A DNA stretch of 5,123 nucleotides from Lachnospiraceae bacterium (GTDB lineage: Bacteria; Bacillota; Clostridia; Lachnospirales; Lachnospiraceae): assembly GCA_014804225.1 (NCBI GenBank), contig JAAVAF010000128.1, positions 1 through 5,123 on the forward strand. Direction: 5' to 3'. The notes below the pieces were generated by a model. It had not been told where the DNA came from and searched no databases. It was given only the letters and a program-made list of their open reading frames with translations. The stretch's first letter is position 1; every line of letters begins with the position of its first letter. This document shows positions 1 to 5,123 of this stretch, in pieces. The translations under genes and the position numbers were made by a program.

Positions 1-83
1 CGGCAAGGTAGACTTGCCTGAATGAAAGCCTGACCTGTCCGGCGCATGAAATAAGTGCTGGACAGGGGATGGCAAAATTTTTT
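1..83 (+). terminator. GC-rich nested hairpins plus T-run; candidate plus-strand terminator or element edge
   Basis: This edge segment is clearly richer in G and C than the AT-rich spacer at 310-484. It contains a small hairpin, GGCAAG (2-7) with CTTGCC (13-18) around a 5-nt loop. It also contains a larger one, CCTGTCC (34-40) with GGACAGG (60-66), which has an inner GCA/TGC pairing (44-46 with 56-58) and an outer GCC/GGC pairing (28-30 with 71-73). AAAA and then six T (78-83) follow, so on the plus strand it has the shape of an intrinsic terminator, perhaps for a convergent gene beyond the left edge. The long interrupted stem and the truncated antitoxin abutting it also fit the end of a mobile or structured-RNA element. 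The pairings are seen directly. The function is inference. Confidence 0.35.
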
Positions 84-285
84 ACACTTCTATTGCTTCT
101 TTATCACATCTGAGCAAATAAAACGGGTCTATCGATACATCAAATGGAATTCTTTTTTCTCTCGTCATTTTTTTTGCAAAAATCGTAAAAGCTGCTGTCA
201 TACTTAATCCTAAATCTTTACAGGTTTCTTCCATACTCTTTTTTAATTCTTCGTCCATACGAAAATTAATCATTGTCTGTGCCAT
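82..285 (-). CDS. RelB/DinJ-family antitoxin, short and probably C-terminally truncated
   Basis: This 67-aa protein matches the N-terminal part of the RelB/DinJ antitoxins. A ribbon-helix-helix strand (TMINFRMDE, about residues 4-12) is followed by helix 1 (EELKKSMEETCKDLG), helix 2 (SMTAAFTIFAKKMTRE) and the family signature RIPFDVSIDPFY (residues 45-56). Such proteins dimerise, bind a palindromic operator at their own promoter and neutralise a RelE/YafQ-type toxin with their C-terminal tail. From my knowledge of the family, relatives run to about 80-95 aa. Here the family-like sequence stops at DPFY and is replaced by 11 unrelated residues ending in KEAIEV. No toxin gene fits in the remaining 81 bases. 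I chose the ATG at 285 because GAGAAGGAG (299-307) lies 13 nt upstream. A TTG start at 309 would place the ribosome site inside the gene. It may be a decayed, non-neutralising remnant or a solitary regulator. Confidence 0.7.
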   Translation of the reverse strand: MAQTMINFRMDEELKKSMEETCKDLGLSMTAAFTIFAKKMTREKRIPFDVSIDPFYLLRCDKEAIEV

Positions 286-298
286 ATGAATAATATTA

Positions 299-307
299 CT
301 CCTTCTC
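299..307 (-). promoter_or_regulatory. Ribosome binding site of the antitoxin gene
   Basis: The minus strand reads GAGAAGGAG here, complementary to the 3' end of 16S rRNA. It ends 13 nt before the ATG at 285, the same spacing seen at gyrA and gyrB. It decides the start at 285 over the upstream in-frame TTG at 309. Confidence 0.7.
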
Positions 308-356
308 AACTTTAAAATTTATTCTAAAATACAAATTCTATCTTATTCTCACTTTT

Positions 357-385
357 ATAGTATAATATATTCTATACATTGTAAA
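357..385 (-). promoter_or_regulatory. Candidate sigma-A promoter of the antitoxin gene
   Basis: On the minus strand a -35-like TTTACA (380-385; five of six matches to TTGACA) is followed by overlapping -10-like hexamers. These are TATACT (359-364, 15-nt spacer, five of six matches to TATAAT) and TACTAT (357-362, 17-nt spacer, four of six). The promoter would lie between the gyrA terminator and the antitoxin ribosome site, leaving a leader of about 60-70 nt before the ATG. The surrounding DNA is so AT-rich that chance matches are likely, so this is an inference from position plus sequence. Confidence 0.4.
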
Positions 386-409
386 GTAATTACTATAATT
401 ATGCTTTAC
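381..409. promoter_or_regulatory. Inverted repeat overlapping the candidate -35 box; possible operator
   Basis: GTAAAG TAATTA (381-392) pairs with TAATTA (396-401) and CTTTAC (404-409) around a CTA centre, with a 2-nt TG bulge. This gives a 12-bp imperfect palindrome. It overlaps the candidate -35 element upstream of the ribbon-helix-helix gene, which is where RelB/DinJ proteins usually bind to repress their own operon. The symmetry is seen directly. The operator role is inferred. It could instead be a second weak hairpin after the gyrA terminator. Confidence 0.35.
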
Positions 410-411
410 AA

Positions 412-450
412 AAATATAACAGTTTAGTTTTAAACTAAACTGTTATATTT
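412..450 (-). terminator. Intrinsic terminator after gyrA
   Basis: Two 19-nt arms (412-430 and 432-450) are perfect reverse complements with one base between them. The hairpin starts 34 nt after the gyrA stop codon. On the minus strand the 3' arm runs into five consecutive T (414-410). A matching A-tract at the 5' foot is typical of intrinsic terminators and could allow some activity in both directions. The stem is unusually AT-rich (core ACAGTTTAGTTT) but long. It most likely ends the gyrB-gyrA transcript and separates it from the antitoxin gene. Confidence 0.65.
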
Positions 451-484
451 CAAAATTACTAACAATTATTTTTTATATAAGATA

Positions 485-2992
485 TTATTCGGATTTTTCT
501 TCTATTTCTGTATCTTCCTCAATCTCATCAAACTCCTGTGTTCCGTCCGACGGTCGCTGCCTTACCTTAGCAACTTTTGCAACCGTCACACCTTCGTCAA
601 GATTGATCATCTTTACACCAGATGTATTCCGTTTATAAATCGAGATATCCTCCACAGGAATCTGGATAATCACACCTTCTGTCGTAATCATCATGACTTC
701 ACTGTCATCCTTTACAGCTTTCACACCGACAACATTTCCCGTCTTTTCTGCGATTTTGTAGCACTTGATTCCCTTACCGCCGCGCTTCTGCACGGTAAAT
801 TCATCAATGTTTGTCCGCTTGCCCATACCCATCTCGGATACGATCAAAAGCCGTTCACCTTGTGTATTCAACTGCATACCGACAACTTCGTCACCATCAT
901 CAAGGTTCATACCAATAACGCCCATCGCGCCTCTGCCCATAGAACGAACATCAGTTTCCTTAAAACGGATACACATACCGTACTTCGTAACGAGGAAAAT
1001 TTCGGAATTTTCATCGGTAATCTTGACTTCAATCAACTCGTCGTCATCGCGCAATGTAATCGCCGCAAGTCCCGATTTTCTCACATTTGAAAATTCCATA
1101 ATAGGTGTCTTTTTCGCAATACCTTTCTTTGTGATCATAAACAGATGCTTTCCATCCTCATAATCACTAATTGGTATCATCGCTGATATCTTTTCACCCG
1201 GATTCAGCTGCAAAATATTGACAATCGCAGTACCGCGCGCTGTTCTGCCCGCTTCGGGTATTTCATACGCTTTGATTCGGTAAACACGACCAAAATTTGT
1301 AAAGAACATCAGATAATGATGTGTCGTTGTCATCAATAAATCTTCAATATAATCATCTTCAATCGTGGACATTCCCTTAATGCCGCGGCCACCTCTATGC
1401 TGTGTTTTAAAATTATCGACGGTCATTCGCTTGATATAGCCAAGACTTGTCATCGCGATAATCGTATTATCACGTGGAATCAAATCCTCCATATCAATTT
1501 CTGCTTCATCATATCCAAAGCTTGTACGTCTGTCATCACCGTACTTATCGGAAATCGCTGTAATTTCTGTCTTAATCACGCCAAGCAAAAGCTTTTTATC
1601 CGCCAAAATTGCTTTAAACTCCTCAATTTTCTTCAAAAGCTCTGCGTGTTCCTGCTCTAACTTTTCCCGTTCCAAACCTGTCAGTGCACGCAAACGCATA
1701 TCAACAATTGCCTGTGCCTGTACATCCGTCAGACCAAACCGCGCGATCAAACCTTCTTTTGCAATCTGTGTATTTTGACTGCTTCTAATAATCTGAATAA
1801 CTTCATCAATATTATCAAGCGCAATCAGCAAGCCCTGTAAAATATGGTCACGTTCTTCCGCTTTATTCAAATCATATTGTGTTCTTCTGGTAACAACTTC
1901 TTCCTGATGTTTAATGTAATGAATCAGCACATCTTTCAAGTTCATAACCTTTGGCTGGTTATTGACAAGTGCGAGCATAATCACGCCGAAGCTGTCTTGA
2001 AGCTGTGTATGTTTGTAAAGTTGATTTAAAATAATATTCGCATTCACATCTTTTCGAAGCTCAATGCAGATGCGCATACCTTCCCTGTTTGATTCGTCGC
2101 GAAGATCCGTAATGCCGTCAATTCGTTTCTCTTTTACCAATTCGGCAATTTTTTCAATTAATCTTGCCTTATTAACCATATAAGGAAGCTCTGTGACAAT
2201 AATGCGATTTTTTCCGTTTGGCAGTGTTTCTATATTTGTGACACTGCGCACTCTGATTTTACCGCGTCCTGTGCGGTAAGCTTCCTCCACGCCGCGCGTG
2301 CCCAATATAATGCCGCCTGTCGGAAAATCGGGACCTTTTACAATCGGGAGAATTTCTTCAATCTCCGTATCTCTGTCCTCATTGACACGGTTGTCGATAA
2401 TTTTTACCACAGCGCCAATCACTTCCCGCAGATTGTGTGGCGGAATATTTGTCGCCATACCGACGGCAATACCCTGTGTACCATTTACCAAAAGATTAGG
2501 ATAACGGCTTGGAAGCACAACCGGCTCTTTTTCGGTTTCATCGAAGTTTGGCACGAAATCAACTGTATTTTTATTGATATCGGCCAAAAGCTCCATCGAA
2601 ATTTTACTCAGTCTTGCCTCGGTGTATCGCATCGCAGCGGCGCCGTCGCCGTCGACTGAACCGAAATTTCCGTGACCGTCCACAAGCGGATAACGCGTAG
2701 ACCACTCCTGTGCCATATTGACCAACGCACCATAAATAGAGCTGTCACCATGCGGATGATACTTACCCATTGTATCACCGACAATACGCGCGCTTTTTCT
2801 ATGCGGCTTGTCGGGACCGTTGTTCAACTCAATCATAGAATAGAGTACTCGCCTCTGCACCGGCTTTAGTCCGTCACGGACATCGGGCAGGGCACGGGAA
2901 GCGATTACACTCATAGCATAGTCAATATAGGAATTTTCCATCGTTTTTTGTAAATCGACTTCCTCTATCTTGTCAAAAATTGTATCATCCAT
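485..2992 (-). CDS. gyrA: DNA gyrase subunit A
   Basis: The cleavage and wrapping subunit of gyrase (A2B2, type IIA topoisomerase, cytoplasm) introduces negative supercoils with GyrB and ATP. It is 835 aa from the ATG at 2992. The winged-helix/tower core includes KYHPHGDSSIYG (residues 77-88, quinolone region) and AMRYTEA with catalytic Tyr123, preceded by Arg122. The coiled coil and C-gate segment DMRLRALTGLEREKL lies near residues 431-445. The beta-pinwheel begins near residue 507 and carries the GyrA-box QHRGGRG (531-537), which marks gyrase rather than topoisomerase IV ParC. A second box-like QKRGGKG sits at 735-741, and the protein ends in an acidic tail of about 20 residues. Length and motifs are intact. 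An ATG at 3004 is in frame but begins one base after GGAG, too close to be used. Gly88 replaces the acidic residue at the E. coli Asp87 position. It is probably co-transcribed with gyrB and ends at the 412-450 hairpin. Confidence 0.97.
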   Translation of the reverse strand: MDDTIFDKIEEVDLQKTMENSYIDYAMSVIASRALPDVRDGLKPVQRRVLYSMIELNNGPDKPHRKSARIVGDTMGKYHPHGDSSIYGALVNMAQEWSTRYPLVDGHGNFGSVDGDGAAAMRYTEARLSKISMELLADINKNTVDFVPNFDETEKEPVVLPSRYPNLLVNGTQGIAVGMATNIPPHNLREVIGAVVKIIDNRVNEDRDTEIEEILPIVKGPDFPTGGIILGTRGVEEAYRTGRGKIRVRSVTNIETLPNGKNRIIVTELPYMVNKARLIEKIAELVKEKRIDGITDLRDESNREGMRICIELRKDVNANIILNQLYKHTQLQDSFGVIMLALVNNQPKVMNLKDVLIHYIKHQEEVVTRRTQYDLNKAEERDHILQGLLIALDNIDEVIQIIRSSQNTQIAKEGLIARFGLTDVQAQAIVDMRLRALTGLEREKLEQEHAELLKKIEEFKAILADKKLLLGVIKTEITAISDKYGDDRRTSFGYDEAEIDMEDLIPRDNTIIAMTSLGYIKRMTVDNFKTQHRGGRGIKGMSTIEDDYIEDLLMTTTHHYLMFFTNFGRVYRIKAYEIPEAGRTARGTAIVNILQLNPGEKISAMIPISDYEDGKHLFMITKKGIAKKTPIMEFSNVRKSGLAAITLRDDDELIEVKITDENSEIFLVTKYGMCIRFKETDVRSMGRGAMGVIGMNLDDGDEVVGMQLNTQGERLLIVSEMGMGKRTNIDEFTVQKRGGKGIKCYKIAEKTGNVVGVKAVKDDSEVMMITTEGVIIQIPVEDISIYKRNTSGVKMINLDEGVTVAKVAKVRQRPSDGTQEFDEIEEDTEIEEKSE

Positions 2993-3005
2993 TCTTATAG
3001 CCATA

Positions 3006-3014
3006 CTCCTTTCT
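3006..3014 (-). promoter_or_regulatory. Ribosome binding site of gyrA
   Basis: The minus strand reads AGAAAGGAG, a long match to the 16S rRNA 3' end. The gap to the ATG at 3004 is a single base, too short for initiation. The gap to the ATG at 2992 is 13 nt, identical to gyrB and the antitoxin. The protein from 2992 begins MDDTIFDKI, as family members usually do. The site therefore decides the start. Confidence 0.8.
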
Positions 3015-3026
3015 CAGCCTGCGAAT

Positions 3027-3044
3027 TTGTGCTCTTAAGCACAA
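3027..3044 (-). repeat. Hairpin just upstream of the gyrA ribosome site
   Basis: TTGTGCT (3027-3033) and AGCACAA (3038-3044) form a perfect 7-bp stem with a 4-nt loop. It ends 12 nt before the gyrA Shine-Dalgarno site on the transcript and has no T-run, so it is not a terminator. A role in mRNA stability or translation of gyrA is possible but unproven. Confidence 0.5.
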
Positions 3045-3052
3045 TATTTGCA

Positions 3053-3070
3053 AAACGAATAAATTCGTTT
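3053..3070 (-). repeat. Hairpin in the gyrB-gyrA spacer (GC core)
   Basis: AAACGAAT (3053-3060) and ATTCGTTT (3063-3070) are perfect 8-nt reverse complements with a 2-nt centre. In a transcript this would be a 7-bp stem with a 4-nt loop. On the minus strand it is followed by a run of four T counting the last stem bases. That is at best a weak terminator or attenuator. Confidence 0.5.
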
Positions 3071-3092
3071 GTTAAAAATTTTAATTTTTAAC
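3071..3092 (-). repeat. AT-rich hairpin in the gyrB-gyrA spacer, abutting the next one
   Basis: GTTAAAAATT (3071-3080) and AATTTTTAAC (3083-3092) are perfect 10-nt reverse complements with a TT centre. It directly touches the inverted repeat at 3053-3070 with no base between. The stem is almost entirely A-T, so stability in RNA is modest. Confidence 0.5.
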
Positions 3093-3149
3093 CTTTACCT
3101 CATTTCTGTGTGCTTTTTACGCAAACTTACTCGCTACACACATACATAT

Positions 3150-3179
3150 GTTTGTATTTTAAAACACTACAATACAAAC
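3150..3179 (-). repeat. Inverted repeat at the end of gyrB
   Basis: GTTTGTATT (3150-3158) and AATACAAAC (3171-3179) are perfect 9-nt reverse complements with a 12-nt loop. The 3179 end overlaps the last base of the gyrB TAG stop. No T-run follows on the minus strand, so it is not a standard terminator. It may protect the gyrB 3' end or be chance in AT-rich DNA. Confidence 0.4.
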
Positions 3180-5098
3180 TAAATATCCAAGTTCTTAACA
3201 TATTTTGCATTTGCCTCGATAAATTCACGTCTTGGTTCTACCTTATCACCCATCAAGGTTGTAAACGTCAAATCAATCTCGGACTCTGTTTCTTCATTCA
3301 TCGAAACCTTTAAAAGAATGCGCTTTTCCGGATCCATAGTCGTATCCCAGAGCTGTTCGGCATCCATCTCTCCAAGTCCTTTATATCGCTGAATCTTGTT
3401 ATTCTGGTCGCGACCGACTTCGTTCAAAATATCGGCAAGTTCTTCATCGGAATACGCATACCAGACTTTTTTGTTTTTATCAAGCTTATACAAGGGCGGT
3501 TTTGCCAGATAAACGTGTCCCTGTTTGATTAACTCCGGCATAAACCGATATAAAAATGTGAGCATCAATGTCGCAATATGCGCACCGTCGACATCAGCAT
3601 CTGTCATAATGATAATTTTGTCATATCGAAGCTTCTCAATGTCAAAATCTTCATGGATACCGGTACCAAACGCGGTAATCATCGCTTTAATCTCTGCATT
3701 ACCATATACTCTGTCAAGCCTTGCTTTCTCAACATTTAAAATCTTACCGCGCAGCGGAAGAATCGCCTGTGTTGCACGGTTTCTCGCAGTCTTTGCGCTG
3801 CCGCCCGCGGAATCTCCCTCCACGATAAAAATTTCACAATTTTTCGGATCTTTATCGGAACAATCGGCAAGCTTTCCGGGAAGTGTCATACCGTCCAATG
3901 CAGTCTTTCTTCTTGTCAAATCACGCGCTTTCCTCGCTGCTTCTCTCGCGCGCTGCGCGAGAATCGATTTTTCGCAAATCTGCTTTGCAACAGTCGGATT
4001 CTGTTCCAGATAATAGGTGAGATATTCGCTGACAACACTGTCAACTGCGCCTCTTGCTTCGCTATTTCCAAGCTTTTGCTTTGTCTGTCCCTCAAACTGC
4101 GGATCCTCAATCTTAACCGAAACAATCGCCGTCAAGCCTTCCCGAATATCTTCACCGCTTAAGTTTGCTTCACTGTCTTTCAAAAGCTTCGAATTTCGCG
4201 CATAATCATTAAACGTTTTCGTAATTGCATTTCGAAATCCAGCAAGATGTGTACCACCCTCCGGCGTATTGATATTATTAACAAAACTGTATGTGCTCTC
4301 CGTATAGGAGTCGTTGTGCTGCATTGCTACTTCCACATACACATTGTCCTTTTTTCCCTCAAAATAAAGTACATCATCATACAACGGCGTTTTGCTCTTG
4401 TTCAAATATGTCACAAATTCCTTAATACCGCCTTCATAATGAAATGTCTTTTCAATGATACCGTCCTCAGGACGCAAATCACGTAATACAATTTTCAGAT
4501 TTTTTGTCAAGAATGCCATCTCACGAAGCCGCTGCTTTAAAATATCATAATCAAACACCGTCTCCTCAAAAATCGTCGGATCCGGTAAAAAAGTAACCTT
4601 TGTACCACTCTTTTCAATCGGACATTCACCCACCACTTTCAGCGGATAGCATACATGACCTCTCTCATAACGCTGCTTATAAACCTTACCTTCACTCGAA
4701 ATCTCCACCTCAAGCCATGTCGAAAGCGCATTTACAACCGACGCACCAACACCGTGAAGTCCGCCGGAAACCTTATAACCGCCACCGCCAAACTTTCCGC
4801 CGGCATGAAGAATCGTAAATACAACTTCTACAGCGGGAATTCCCGCTTTATGATTAATACCGACAGGGATTCCGCGTCCGTTATCGACAACCGTTATCGA
4901 ATTTTCAGGGTTAATCGTTACTTCAATCGTATCACAAACCCCCGCAAGCGCCTCATCCACGGAATTGTCTACAATCTCATATACAAGATGGTGCAAGCCT
5001 CTTGAAGAAGTGCTGCCGATATACATACCGGGTCTTTTCCGAACCGCTTCCAGTCCCTCTAATATCTGAATTTGGTCAGCTCCATATTCGTTGCTCAT
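3179..5098 (-). CDS. gyrB: DNA gyrase subunit B
   Basis: The ATP-driven subunit of DNA gyrase pairs with GyrA to supercoil DNA. It is 639 aa, the usual Gram-positive length, and lacks the large C-terminal-half insertion of enterobacterial GyrB. The GHKL ATPase domain shows YEIVDNSVDEALAG with catalytic Glu41 and Asn45, DNGRGIP (72-78), and the glycine-rich ATP lid running into GGLHGVGASVVNALS (112-126). The transducer domain carries PEGGTHLAGFR (279-289) and the ATP-contacting loop QTK (338-340). The TOPRIM domain shows EGDSAGG (427-433), PLRGK (448-452) and TDADVDGAH with Asp500, Asp502 and Asp504 for metal. QRYKGLGEM (570-578) and the end KYVKNLDI are typical. The start at 5098 follows AGAAAGGAG by 13 nt. 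Ser135 stands where E. coli has Arg136, an aminocoumarin contact. The 174-bp gap to gyrA suggests a gyrBA operon. The gyrB promoter lies beyond the right edge. Confidence 0.98.
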   Translation of the reverse strand: MSNEYGADQIQILEGLEAVRKRPGMYIGSTSSRGLHHLVYEIVDNSVDEALAGVCDTIEVTINPENSITVVDNGRGIPVGINHKAGIPAVEVVFTILHAGGKFGGGGYKVSGGLHGVGASVVNALSTWLEVEISSEGKVYKQRYERGHVCYPLKVVGECPIEKSGTKVTFLPDPTIFEETVFDYDILKQRLREMAFLTKNLKIVLRDLRPEDGIIEKTFHYEGGIKEFVTYLNKSKTPLYDDVLYFEGKKDNVYVEVAMQHNDSYTESTYSFVNNINTPEGGTHLAGFRNAITKTFNDYARNSKLLKDSEANLSGEDIREGLTAIVSVKIEDPQFEGQTKQKLGNSEARGAVDSVVSEYLTYYLEQNPTVAKQICEKSILAQRAREAARKARDLTRRKTALDGMTLPGKLADCSDKDPKNCEIFIVEGDSAGGSAKTARNRATQAILPLRGKILNVEKARLDRVYGNAEIKAMITAFGTGIHEDFDIEKLRYDKIIIMTDADVDGAHIATLMLTFLYRFMPELIKQGHVYLAKPPLYKLDKNKKVWYAYSDEELADILNEVGRDQNNKIQRYKGLGEMDAEQLWDTTMDPEKRILLKVSMNEETESEIDLTFTTLMGDKVEPRREFIEANAKYVKNLDI

Positions 5099-5111
5099 TC
5101 TGACAACCTTA

Positions 5112-5120
5112 CTCCTTTCT
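5112..5120 (-). promoter_or_regulatory. Ribosome binding site of gyrB
   Basis: The minus strand reads AGAAAGGAG, identical to the gyrA site, ending 13 nt before the ATG at 5098. It supports the 5098 start. Only three bases remain beyond it, so nothing can be said about an upstream gene or promoter. Confidence 0.8.
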
Positions 5121-5123
5121 TAA

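Larger units (their letters stand above)
310..484. other. AT-rich spacer between gyrA and the antitoxin gene
   Basis: This 175-bp non-coding stretch is strongly AT-rich. It holds the long terminator-like hairpin (412-450), the adjacent imperfect palindrome (381-409) and the candidate promoter (357-385). I see nothing recognisable in 451-484 or 310-356 beyond leader sequence, and no tRNA or other RNA gene. Confidence 0.7.

Noticed and set aside
1..83. Group II intron end
   Set aside because: No domain V-like hairpin or other intron landmark is visible in the bases available.
286..309. TTG start giving a 75-aa antitoxin
   Set aside because: The extra eight codons include the Shine-Dalgarno sequence itself, and family members begin at MAQT.
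765..1163. Plus-strand open frame of 132 codons
   Set aside because: It lies wholly antisense inside gyrA, has no ribosome site or recognisable domain, and is a shadow of gyrA codon use.
485..2992. ParC (topoisomerase IV) as an alternative identity for the gyrA gene
   Set aside because: A clear GyrA-box, a full pinwheel C-terminal domain and a neighbouring gyrB fit gyrase instead.
3093..3178. A separate gyrA promoter in the spacer
   Set aside because: No minus-strand pair of -35 and -10 hexamers with good matches and 16-18-nt spacing stood out. The best try, TTGTAG with TATGTA, is too weak.
3110..3313. Plus-strand 67-codon frame crossing the gyrB-gyrA spacer
   Set aside because: About two thirds of it is antisense to the gyrB 3' end, and its start lies in AT-rich spacer without a ribosome site.
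3525..4013. Plus-strand open frame of 162 codons, the longest antisense frame
   Set aside because: It is fully antisense to the conserved TOPRIM part of gyrB, and its Ser/Ala-rich, family-less sequence is as expected from the reverse complement of a real gene.
3916..4125. Minus-strand 69-codon frame rich in Arg
   Set aside because: It overlaps gyrB in another frame on the same strand, has no supporting ribosome site, and is low in complexity.
4655..5005. Plus-strand 116-codon frame
   Set aside because: It is antisense to the conserved ATPase domain of gyrB and resembles no protein family.

Overview
The window reads as a near-origin piece of a low-GC Gram-positive chromosome, most likely a Clostridia/Lachnospiraceae-type Firmicute. 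The grounds are the short, insertion-free GyrB of 639 aa, the Firmicute-like GyrA sequence, Shine-Dalgarno sites that match the extreme 3' end of 16S rRNA, and AT-rich spacers. No species is claimed. All recognised genes lie on the minus strand, so transcription runs from the right edge to the left.

Layout, in transcription order: gyrB (5098-3179), a 174-bp spacer packed with inverted repeats (3005-3178), gyrA (2992-485), a strong AT-rich hairpin that is probably the gyrBA terminator (412-450), a short promoter and possible operator region (357-409), and a small RelB/DinJ-type antitoxin gene (285-82) that looks C-terminally truncated. The last 80 bases at the left edge (1-83) are more GC-rich and form hairpins. 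They resemble a plus-strand terminator or the edge of a structured or mobile element.

GyrB supplies the ATPase and TOPRIM domains. GyrA supplies the DNA-cleaving tyrosine and the DNA-wrapping C-terminal beta-pinwheel. Together they form the A2B2 gyrase that introduces negative supercoils. Both look intact, with all catalytic motifs present. Two drug-contact positions differ from the best-studied enzymes: GyrA has Gly where E. coli has Asp87 (quinolone anchor), and GyrB has Ser where E. coli has Arg136 (aminocoumarin contact). Either could be normal for the lineage.

The locus is mostly ordinary housekeeping DNA and I see no convincing new multi-gene system. The points worth a second look are the clipped, toxin-less antitoxin beside a structured left edge, the dense hairpins between gyrB and gyrA, and the two drug-contact substitutions.
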